The position numbers were made by a program, and so were the translations under genes. The notes beneath the pieces were generated by a model that searched no databases, had not been told where the DNA came from, and saw only the letters and a list, made by a program, of their open reading frames with translations. Shown piece by piece: positions 1-4,432 of a stretch of 6,824 bases of DNA (position 1 is the first letter of the stretch; every line of letters starts with the position of its first letter). Origin of the DNA: an uncultured Oscillospiraceae bacterium (GTDB lineage Bacteria; Bacillota; Clostridia; Oscillospirales; Ruminococcaceae); the NCBI GenBank assembly GCA_900543295.1, contig UQQY01000123.1:1-6824 (forward strand), written 5' to 3'.

Positions 1-56
1 CACCCCACTTGTTAGATAGTATATCATACTTGTCTAACAAATGGGGTGCAGTTCAA
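1..56. repeat. Long inverted repeat at window edge (possible IS/MITE terminus or terminator hairpin)
   Basis: Positions 1-16 and 33-48 are inverted copies that match at 15 of 16 positions (CACCCCAcTTGTTAGA against CACCCCAtTTGTTAGA). The 16-base centre itself contains AGTAT...ATACT (19-30). Reading inward from 56 on the minus strand gives TGAACTGCACCCCA, which begins with TG and resembles the terminal inverted repeats of some Firmicutes IS3/IS150-type elements; that resemblance is from memory and unverified. If both ends carry the same 23-base terminus, the missing TGAACTG would lie just left of the window and the whole would be a roughly 60-bp MITE-like relic. The alternative is the hairpin of a rho-independent terminator for the minus-strand ArsR gene, whose T-tract would be outside the window. 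No transposase coding sequence is visible. Confidence 0.55.
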
Positions 57-98
57 AAAGGTAAGGTCCTTTCTTTTGTTTAACTGCATGGTTTTCTG

Positions 99-118
99 AA
101 AAGAGCGTTCTGCGGCTC
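99..118 (-). terminator. Weak candidate terminator of the ArsR-type gene
   Basis: On the minus strand GAGC and GCTC can pair around a short CAGAA-containing loop, with TTTT directly after. The hairpin overlaps the stop codon and the stem is only 4-5 pairs, so it is weak. A second weak hairpin (AAAGG/CCTTT followed by T residues) lies further downstream near 56-78, and the strong repeat at 1-48 may be the real stop. Confidence 0.3.
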
Positions 119-1223
119 AGTCGGATAAAAAACGGCCGAGCTGTGAAAGGAAAGCCTCGATTTTTTCCGGCGCTCTCCGGTAATTGATGCGGGTTCCCAC
201 TTTTTCAAGCGTAACAAAGGAGCCGTTTATCAGCGCGTTCATATGATGCGATACCGTTGCTGCGGAAAGTCCGGTCAGCGTGCAGATTTCCTGACCGCAC
301 AGCGGTTTTTCGCGAAGCGCCGCCATAATTTTGAGACGCTGCTTGTCGTCAATCGCCTTTAGCTGCGCCGCAAGCCTTACAAGATGGTTCTCGCTGCCAA
401 ACGCCAGCGCGTGCACCTGTTCAAAGCAGCATCCAATCAGCATCAGGTGCTCTGCGTCAAAAATGTCGTCGTAAATCCATATGCCCGCTCCGGAAATTAC
501 AGCAGCCTGCGGCCGGAGCGTGAGCTCGTCCGAATCAAGACTGACAAAAAAATGTTCGCGCAGAACGCGCACCGGATCCTCGGCAAGCAAAGCGCGCGTC
601 AGGGCGATTTCTTCATCGAAAAGCGGCTGTAGCTCTGGAATATGGCGGCGGTATATCTCTGCTGGGACACGAAGCGTCTCCTCCAGCAAGTCCAAATATT
701 TGTCCGTATTCCGCCAGACCATCAGCGCGGTCCAGCGGGCGGCGGGGGTGTCGCTGGACTTTTCGAGCAGGCGGATAAAGGACTCCTCATCAAAGTCGGA
801 CGCCGAATCAATGTCTGCGGGCATCACGTCGTGAAGCACCATCAAACCGATACAAAACCGAAGCCGCGCGCGCTGTTTTTCATCCTGCGCGTCGCGCGGA
901 CGGTTCTTTTCCAATACCAGTGACAAGGTAATGCCAAGGGAAGCGAGCTCCTCCGACTCCGCCGTAAAAAAGAGCTCCGCCATCTCCTGCGAAACGCCGT
1001 CCGCCGCCTGCTCCATATCACGGTATAGCGCAGAAAGCGGACCAATAAAGCGGGAAAACTGTTCTTTATCCACGTGGTAGTGCTGTGCAATATCAGCAAA
1101 ATAGTCCTCCACATCATAAATGACCTCCGAGTCATCCGGATGCCTGCGCGTATAAAAAAGCTTGGTCAGGAGCGCTGCGCATTCCATATAGACGCATGGC
1201 TCCGTACTGTATCGAATCTTCAT
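117..1223 (-). CDS. ArsR-type winged-helix transcriptional regulator with long N-terminal region
   Basis: This 368-residue protein is probably a repressor or sensor controlling the adjacent MFS transporter. The C-terminal 77 residues (about 292-368) look like an ArsR/SmtB winged helix-turn-helix: a helix with KIMAALREKP, then GQEICTLTGLSAATVSHHMN as the helix-turn-helix with its recognition helix near 320-330, then the wing LEKVGTRINYRR. The first 290 residues are acidic and largely helical in character and match no domain I recognise. ArsR proteins are typically about 100 residues with the HTH central, so this is the long class often found beside transporters. The start at 1223 is chosen because GGAGG (1230-1234) sits 6 bases upstream; an in-frame extension to 1325 runs through the likely promoter and lacks such a site. 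It lies 127 bp downstream of the transporter on the same strand. No classic metal-binding ELCVCD motif is seen, so metal sensing is not supported. Confidence 0.85.
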   Translation of the reverse strand: MKIRYSTEPCVYMECAALLTKLFYTRRHPDDSEVIYDVEDYFADIAQHYHVDKEQFSRFIGPLSALYRDMEQAADGVSQEMAELFFTAESEELASLGITLSLVLEKNRPRDAQDEKQRARLRFCIGLMVLHDVMPADIDSASDFDEESFIRLLEKSSDTPAARWTALMVWRNTDKYLDLLEETLRVPAEIYRRHIPELQPLFDEEIALTRALLAEDPVRVLREHFFVSLDSDELTLRPQAAVISGAGIWIYDDIFDAEHLMLIGCCFEQVHALAFGSENHLVRLAAQLKAIDDKQRLKIMAALREKPLCGQEICTLTGLSAATVSHHMNALINGSFVTLEKVGTRINYRRAPEKIEAFLSQLGRFLSD

Positions 1224-1229
1224 CTTCCG

Positions 1230-1288
1230 CCTCCATGGTAAAAGCGGCTTACATAACGATAATGAAAATGGAACATCAAACCGCTTTT
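1230..1288 (-). promoter_or_regulatory. Leader of the ArsR-type gene: ribosome binding site and 8-bp stem
   Basis: GGAGG lies at 1230-1234, 6 bases before the chosen ATG. In the same leader, AAAAGCGG and CCGCTTTT (1281-1288 and 1240-1247) form a perfect 8-bp complementary pair around 33 bases, ending just upstream of the ribosome binding site. GCGG next to the site could compete for the same CCGC. The stem is visible; a regulatory role is only inferred. Confidence 0.35.
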
Positions 1289-1296
1289 TCATATGT

Positions 1297-1325
1297 ATCA
1301 TAACATAAAGCGAGCAAAAAGACAA
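1297..1325 (-). promoter_or_regulatory. Candidate sigma-A promoter of the ArsR-type gene
   Basis: On the minus strand TTGTCT (1320-1325) and TATGAT (1297-1302) are separated by exactly 17 bases, matching 4 of 6 and 5 of 6 consensus positions. It would start transcription around 1290, giving a leader of about 65 bases before the ATG at 1223. This argues against starts further upstream and suggests the regulator can be expressed apart from the transporter. Confidence 0.5.
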
Positions 1326-1349
1326 ACGGAATTCCGGACAAACTGTCTT
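1319..1349 (-). terminator. Weak imperfect hairpin between transporter and regulator
   Basis: On the minus strand AAGACA and TGTCTT pair around an inner CGGAATTCCG palindrome, and TTTTTG follows. The stem has unpaired internal bases, so termination is likely partial. It begins right after the transporter stop codon and overlaps the candidate -35 of the regulator promoter. Confidence 0.3.
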
Positions 1350-1350
1350 C

Positions 1351-2592
1351 TCAGAACTCCTTAAAGCCTTTCATCCGGATAATCGGCAGGAAGATCAGCG
1401 CCATAAAGACGGCGGCAACAACGAAGGTGAGCGCAATCGGACAAAAAGCTGAAACCAGCGCACAGAGGAGCGATCCAACCGGCACCATGGACGTCAGCAC
1501 CGCATTGGCAATGCCGGATACCCGCGCCATATGCGTTTCACTCACCTGCTCCATGAACAGCGTATTAAAGAGAACGTTAATAACGCCTATAGCAATACCC
1601 AAAAGCAAAACCCCGGTCAGCAGCACGGCGACCCGCAGAACGATCCATTCAGGCAGACTGGCCGCCGCAAAAACCAAATAGGAAAGCCCGACCGTTAAAC
1701 TGGCCGCAACAATGAGTATACGGCGCTTGATAACATTCAGGAGCTTTGGCGTTAAGAAAGAACCGATCCCCATTGCCGCCGTCAGTACCACGCCACACAC
1801 CGACAGCATCTCCGGCCCCATACTGAGCGTTTGCGCAACGTATACCGTTTCGAAGGTGTTAAAAGGAATCCCACCCAGATTCAGAAACGCGCCAAGCAGT
1901 AAGAGCGTGCGCACAACGGGACTTTTTATCACATAGAAAAAGCCCTCTTTCAGATCGGAAAAATAAACGGAAAAATCAAGCTTCTGCTCCGATTTTGTTT
2001 CACTGATCCGGATCGTTGCGATGACGGCCGCACAGATCAGGAAAGAAAACGCATCGATCATCAGTGCGGTTGTACTGCCGAATAAACCGATAATCCCTCC
2101 GGCGCACGCCATACCGATCAGTTCCACGACGCGCCCTACTGTACCTTTAAATGCAGAACCGGCGGCAAAAAGCTCACGTGGCAGAAGTTTTGGCGACAGC
2201 GCGGCGGACGCAGGGCTTTCAAACGCCTCGACCGTGGAGTTAATCAGCACGAAGCCGAAAAGCATTGCGGCGTTCAGCATACTGAACTGATACAGCAGAG
2301 CCGTAATACCGACCATAACAAAACGCACCGTGTTGCAGAAGACGATGGTGCGAACCTTATTGAGCCGTTCGCTGATAACCGCGGCAAAGGGCTGAAGAAA
2401 GATCGTCGGCAGATAGTTCACCGCCATAATCAGCGCAATCATGGACGCGCTGCCGGTTACCTCATACAAAAGCCAGGAGAAGACAATCGCATCAATAGAA
2501 TCGCCGAAGCGGCTGATATTATAGCCGACGACGGTCTTCATAAAATTGCGGTGTGAGAAAAGCGGACGGTAGGTTGACAATTTCGATGACAT
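1351..2592 (-). CDS. MFS transporter, drug-efflux type
   Basis: This 413-residue inner-membrane protein has the length and spacing of a 12-helix major facilitator. Hydrophobic segments run through the whole sequence, with a hydrophilic central loop near residues 200-220 (ETKSEQKLDF region) separating two six-helix halves. The loop at about 72-81 (VISERLNKVR) matches the position and charge of the MFS motif A between helices 2 and 3. The N-terminal GDSIDAIVFSWLLYEVTGSAS resembles the MFS_3 branch that includes macrolide (Mef) and enterobactin (EntS) exporters, so export of a small toxic compound is likely, but the substrate cannot be read from sequence. The ATG at 2592 is followed by a normal N-terminus; the upstream AAAGAAG is a modest ribosome binding site. 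It is the first gene of a possible transporter-regulator unit with the downstream ArsR-type gene and has its own near-consensus promoter. Confidence 0.92.
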   Translation of the reverse strand: MSSKLSTYRPLFSHRNFMKTVVGYNISRFGDSIDAIVFSWLLYEVTGSASMIALIMAVNYLPTIFLQPFAAVISERLNKVRTIVFCNTVRFVMVGITALLYQFSMLNAAMLFGFVLINSTVEAFESPASAALSPKLLPRELFAAGSAFKGTVGRVVELIGMACAGGIIGLFGSTTALMIDAFSFLICAAVIATIRISETKSEQKLDFSVYFSDLKEGFFYVIKSPVVRTLLLLGAFLNLGGIPFNTFETVYVAQTLSMGPEMLSVCGVVLTAAMGIGSFLTPKLLNVIKRRILIVAASLTVGLSYLVFAAASLPEWIVLRVAVLLTGVLLLGIAIGVINVLFNTLFMEQVSETHMARVSGIANAVLTSMVPVGSLLCALVSAFCPIALTFVVAAVFMALIFLPIIRMKGFKEF

Positions 2593-2627
2593 TCAAAACA
2601 CTTCTTTCGAATTTATCTTACAACAGG

Positions 2628-2656
2628 AGTATAACACTGTGTTTTATGATTGTCAA
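2628..2656 (-). promoter_or_regulatory. Near-consensus sigma-A promoter of the MFS gene
   Basis: On the minus strand a perfect TTGACA (2651-2656) and TATACT (2628-2633) are separated by 17 bases. The DNA upstream of the -35 (2657-2690) is almost pure A/T and may act as an UP element. Transcription would start near 2620, about 30 bases before the MFS start codon. Such a strong promoter in front of an efflux gene implies repression. Confidence 0.85.
2630..2646. promoter_or_regulatory. Candidate operator: 17-bp palindrome over the MFS promoter
   Basis: TATAACACTGTGTTTTA is symmetric about position 2638 with a single mismatched pair (2632/2644); its core AACACTGTGTT is a perfect 11-bp odd palindrome. 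It covers part of the -10 element and the spacer, a position where a bound repressor would block RNA polymerase. The nearest candidate ligand-responsive repressor is the ArsR-type protein encoded downstream. Symmetry and location are visible; the binding partner is inferred. Confidence 0.5.
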
Positions 2657-2663
2657 TATAATA

Positions 2664-2690
2664 TTTTTATAATTATCTAAATTAAAAATT
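2664..2690. promoter_or_regulatory. AT-rich imperfect dyad upstream of the MFS -35
   Basis: TTTTTATAATT and AATTAAAAA form imperfect inverted arms around a 5-base centre just upstream of the -35. It could be an UP element, a second operator, or terminator-like sequence following the small gene that ends at 2720. AT-rich DNA forms such dyads easily, so confidence is low. Confidence 0.25.
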
Positions 2691-2719
2691 CGCACAATCT
2701 CACAAAGACAACCTTTCTG

Positions 2720-2956
2720 CTACAGCGTAATGACCAATTCTGTCCCGTCCTTTTCCCTCACTTCTACAATAGGATAGCCGCGATAAGCCTTAAGCAGCGG
2801 TTTACAGCGACGCAGCCATTCCTTTATCTGCTTTTTCATCTCCGGCGGAATATCCTGATTTTGCTTGAGCGCTGTACGCAGAATGAAAATGACAGCGGAT
2901 GAAGGTACCGGCAGGCGGAATTTTACGGAGTCGGATTCTGAAATAATCAGCCGCAT
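2720..2956 (-). CDS. Small protein resembling the C-terminal domain of the upstream XRE regulator
   Basis: A 78-residue protein of unknown function. The ATG at 2954-2956 is separated from the TGA of the XRE gene (2958-2960) by one base, with GGTGG just upstream, so translation is probably coupled. A start further upstream (3001) would overlap the regulator by 44 bases and is less likely. The sequence has a beta-strand-like start (VKFRLPVPSSAV), a helical middle with PPEMKKQIKEWLRRC, and a closing hairpin GYPIVEVREKDGTELVITL. The first and last parts parallel the regulator's own C-terminal region (VRVSVPMALV and GKLMEVETGDGTTVTILVE), which suggests a duplicated SHOCT-like/YvlB-N-like domain. 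It has no HTH, membrane segment or signal peptide. It may heterodimerise with the regulator and modulate it; this is inference. Confidence 0.7.
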   Translation of the reverse strand: MRLIISESDSVKFRLPVPSSAVIFILRTALKQNQDIPPEMKKQIKEWLRRCKPLLKAYRGYPIVEVREKDGTELVITL

Positions 2957-2957
2957 T

Positions 2958-3455
2958 TCATTCCACCAAAATCGTAACCGTCGTCCCGTCGCCGGTTTCA
3001 ACTTCCATCAGCTTGCCGATTACACCGTTTTCCACCATCCGAAAAACGCTGTTGATGTCTATGCCCTTAAGCGCTTCCTTTGAGGTGATCTGCGGCAACT
3101 GCATCCCCATTTCGATGGCCACACGGACCAGTGCCATGGGAACACTGACGCGAACGCGGTCGTTATCCTCCGCTGTATCCACTAAGATGCGAAGCGTCAT
3201 TTCATCGATGCTTCGCCGCTCTTCCGGCGGCAGAACCCGCAGCGCATCCGGCGACTTTCCCGAAAGAAGCGCGTCCACCGTTGTTCCCAGCATCTCCGCC
3301 AAGGCCGGAAGCAGAGAAATGTCCGGACATGAGGTATCGTTTTCCCATTTTGACACGGCCTGTGCCGTGATGCCAAGACGTTCCGCTATCTCCTCCTGTG
3401 TATAGCCTTTTTCTTTTCGGCGCGCTGCAATGCGCTTTCCAATTGTTTCTTCCAT
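2958..3455 (-). CDS. XRE-family transcriptional regulator with C-terminal SHOCT-like domain
   Basis: A 165-residue cytoplasmic DNA-binding protein. Residues about 1-64 form a Cro/C1-type HTH: KRIAARRKEKGYTQEEIAERLGITAQAVSKWENDTSCPD is a textbook pattern, with the recognition helix around TAQAVSKWEN. A linker (65-95) leads to a C-terminal domain of about 70 residues ending in the strand pair GKLMEVETGDGTTVTILVE, the type of ending seen in SHOCT-like domains attached to regulators in Firmicutes. The ATG at 3455 follows AAAGGAG (3464-3470 region) at normal spacing. It heads a two-gene unit with the small protein behind it. The palindrome in its leader is a candidate for autoregulation. The target genes are not evident; the MFS gene downstream has its own promoter. 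Confidence 0.88.
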   Translation of the reverse strand: MEETIGKRIAARRKEKGYTQEEIAERLGITAQAVSKWENDTSCPDISLLPALAEMLGTTVDALLSGKSPDALRVLPPEERRSIDEMTLRILVDTAEDNDRVRVSVPMALVRVAIEMGMQLPQITSKEALKGIDINSVFRMVENGVIGKLMEVETGDGTTVTILVE

Positions 3456-3480
3456 GCTTCATTCTCCTTTTCATAAAACG

Positions 3481-3496
3481 CCCTGCATATGCAGGG
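3481..3496. promoter_or_regulatory. Perfect 16-bp palindrome in the XRE leader (candidate operator)
   Basis: CCCTGCATATGCAGGG is fully self-complementary. It lies between the candidate -10 (3512-3517) and the ribosome binding site, so a dimeric HTH protein bound here would block transcription soon after initiation. Binding by the XRE protein itself is the simplest guess. As RNA it would form only a tight short hairpin, and no convincing T-tract follows on the minus strand. Confidence 0.5.
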
Positions 3497-3511
3497 TTTT
3501 GTTCTGGCTGT

Positions 3512-3520
3512 ATCATACCA
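3512..3520 (-). promoter_or_regulatory. Candidate extended -10 promoter of the XRE unit
   Basis: The minus strand reads TGGTATGAT, an extended -10 (TGnTATGAT). The best-spaced -35 is poor (TTCCAA, 17 bases upstream), as often seen with extended -10 promoters. Transcription would start near 3505, just upstream of the 16-bp palindrome. Confidence 0.45.
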
Positions 3521-3586
3521 AAAAGCAGGATTCTTTGGAAGCGATGATTCGTTGAATTCTTCTCTTTTTTCAAAACCAGTGGTTTC

Positions 3587-3627
3587 AAAACGCACAACCG
3601 GCAGTTTAGCAGACCGCCGGTTGTGCG
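3587..3627 (-). terminator. Rho-independent terminator of the thioesterase gene
   Basis: CGCACAACCGGC (3591-3602) and GCCGGTTGTGCG (3616-3627) form a perfect 12-bp stem with a 13-base loop. On the minus strand TTTTG follows the stem. It lies 34 bases past the thioesterase stop codon and separates that gene from the XRE unit. The T-tract is short but the stem is very stable. Confidence 0.8.
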
Positions 3628-3660
3628 AAAATATGCAAATTTAGTCTATCGCCCGTTTCC

Positions 3661-4173
3661 TCAGACGGTTCCATCTGCGGCAAAACAGAGCTCCTGCACG
3701 CTGTCCTCCAAAAGATAACACATTTCTTCGTGTACGCTGCTGCTCTGCGCAATCTGCGAAATAGCAAGCTTGATATATTTGACGTGCGCATCCGCCAGCA
3801 CTTCTCCCGCCGCATTCAGAATCTCCGATTTGACAAGCAGAAACCGCGAAAAATCCTTTTCTACAACACCCCGTCCGAACAGATCGGCGTCATACGGAAC
3901 AGGTTTCCGATATTTGACCTCAAGCGACATAGTGACGCCCCATATATCCTCGCCGCCGTGCCATGCGGCACGCAGTCCAAGCTCGTCAAGCATCGCGGCG
4001 ATCATCCCGCCGTGCACCCGCTGCGGATAGCTCTGATGCTCTTCACGGAAGCGGAAGGGTGTGAGCACACTGCCGTCCTCCATATTATAAAACTGCGCCT
4101 TTACGCCGAAGGGGTTATCCATCCCACAGATGACGCACATCCTGCTGTTGCGCTGTTTGCCAAGTACTTTCAT
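3661..4173 (-). CDS. PaaI-type hotdog-fold thioesterase
   Basis: A 170-residue cytoplasmic protein likely to hydrolyse an acyl-CoA or related thioester. The hallmark is RVHGGMIAAMLDELG (residues 52-66): HGG at 54-56 begins the central hotdog helix and D63/E64 sit where the catalytic acidic residue is expected. SLEVKYRKPVPYDADL (83-98) is the typical following strand. An N-terminal CVIC pair (C13, C16) followed by NPFGV is common in this branch and may bind metal. The last 30 residues or so (SSSVHEEMCYLLEDSVQ) extend past the core domain. The ATG at 4173 is chosen because GGGAGG (4180-4185) lies just upstream; the reading frame stays open to 4284 but that part contains the promoter. It is a single-gene unit with its own promoter and terminator, divergent from the ibrA-like gene. 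The substrate is unknown. Confidence 0.88.
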   Translation of the reverse strand: MKVLGKQRNSRMCVICGMDNPFGVKAQFYNMEDGSVLTPFRFREEHQSYPQRVHGGMIAAMLDELGLRAAWHGGEDIWGVTMSLEVKYRKPVPYDADLFGRGVVEKDFSRFLLVKSEILNAAGEVLADAHVKYIKLAISQIAQSSSVHEEMCYLLEDSVQELCFAADGTV

Positions 4174-4234
4174 ATGCTGCCTCCCGTTTATCATCGTGAC
4201 ATTTTGTCCGTATTCGTATCTTTCTCCCATGAAT

Positions 4235-4280
4235 GGGCGTATTGAAATCAAATTTATTATACCGCTGTTTTGATACGCCC
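4235..4280. repeat. Inverted repeat flanking the thioesterase -10
   Basis: GGGCGTAT (4235-4242) and ATACGCCC (4273-4280) are perfect 8-bp inverted copies; allowing two mismatches the arms extend to 13 bases (11 of 13 matching). One arm lies in the promoter spacer and overlaps the -35, the other at about +10 to +15. The 38-base offset is close to 3.6 helical turns. It could be a paired operator or a leader-spanning structure; function is inferred. Confidence 0.35.
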
Positions 4281-4284
4281 GCAA
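4256..4284 (-). promoter_or_regulatory. Candidate sigma-A promoter of the thioesterase gene
   Basis: On the minus strand a perfect TATAAT (4256-4261) lies 17 bases downstream of TTGCGG (4279-4284), whose first three bases match the -35 consensus. Transcription would begin near 4249, giving a leader of about 75 bases before the ATG at 4173 and ruling out the longer open frame that begins at 4284. Confidence 0.65.
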
Positions 4285-4366
4285 GAAAAACCACCGTCTT
4301 CTTACGCAGAACGAATCTGCTTCCCCGTATCAACCGATCATTTCTTTATGATATGGCAAAACCGCG

Positions 4367-4395
4367 TTGAATTTTGTCGTTTTTTAGGATAAAAT
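4367..4395 (+). promoter_or_regulatory. Candidate sigma-A promoter of the ibrA-ibrB cassette
   Basis: TTGAAT (4367-4372) and TAAAAT (4390-4395) are separated by 17 bases, matching 4 of 6 and 5 of 6 consensus positions. Transcription would start near 4402, about 30 bases before the TTG start at 4433. A small dyad ATCAT/ATGAT (4337-4352) sits just upstream of the -35. This promoter is divergent from the thioesterase promoter, about 80 bp apart. Confidence 0.6.
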
Positions 4396-4432
4396 ATAGG
4401 TGAATTATTCCAGATAAATTGGGGGAAGCAAT

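Noticed and set aside
481..834. 117-codon plus-strand open frame opposite the ArsR-type gene
   Set aside because: Serine-rich antisense translation with no ribosome binding site or recognisable domain.
1224..1325. In-frame N-terminal extension of the ArsR-type gene (34 extra residues from an ATG at 1325)
   Set aside because: It lacks a ribosome binding site and runs through a likely promoter and leader; the ATG at 1223 has GGAGG at ideal spacing.
2957..3001. Longer start for the small protein at 3001
   Set aside because: It would overlap the XRE gene by 44 bases; the ATG at 2956 is placed one base after the XRE stop with GGTGG upstream, a usual coupling arrangement.
3013..3405. 130-codon plus-strand open frame opposite the XRE gene
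   Set aside because: Serine/arginine-rich low-complexity translation typical of the antisense of a real gene, with no motif.
3730..4245. 171-codon plus-strand open frame opposite the thioesterase gene
   Set aside because: It has no recognisable domain and lies antisense to a clear hotdog protein; it is a coding shadow.
4174..4284. In-frame N-terminal extension of the thioesterase (37 extra residues)
   Set aside because: It starts at the -35 of the candidate promoter (TTGCGG-17-TATAAT) and the shorter start has GGGAGG upstream and begins right before the family's usual N-terminal CxxC.
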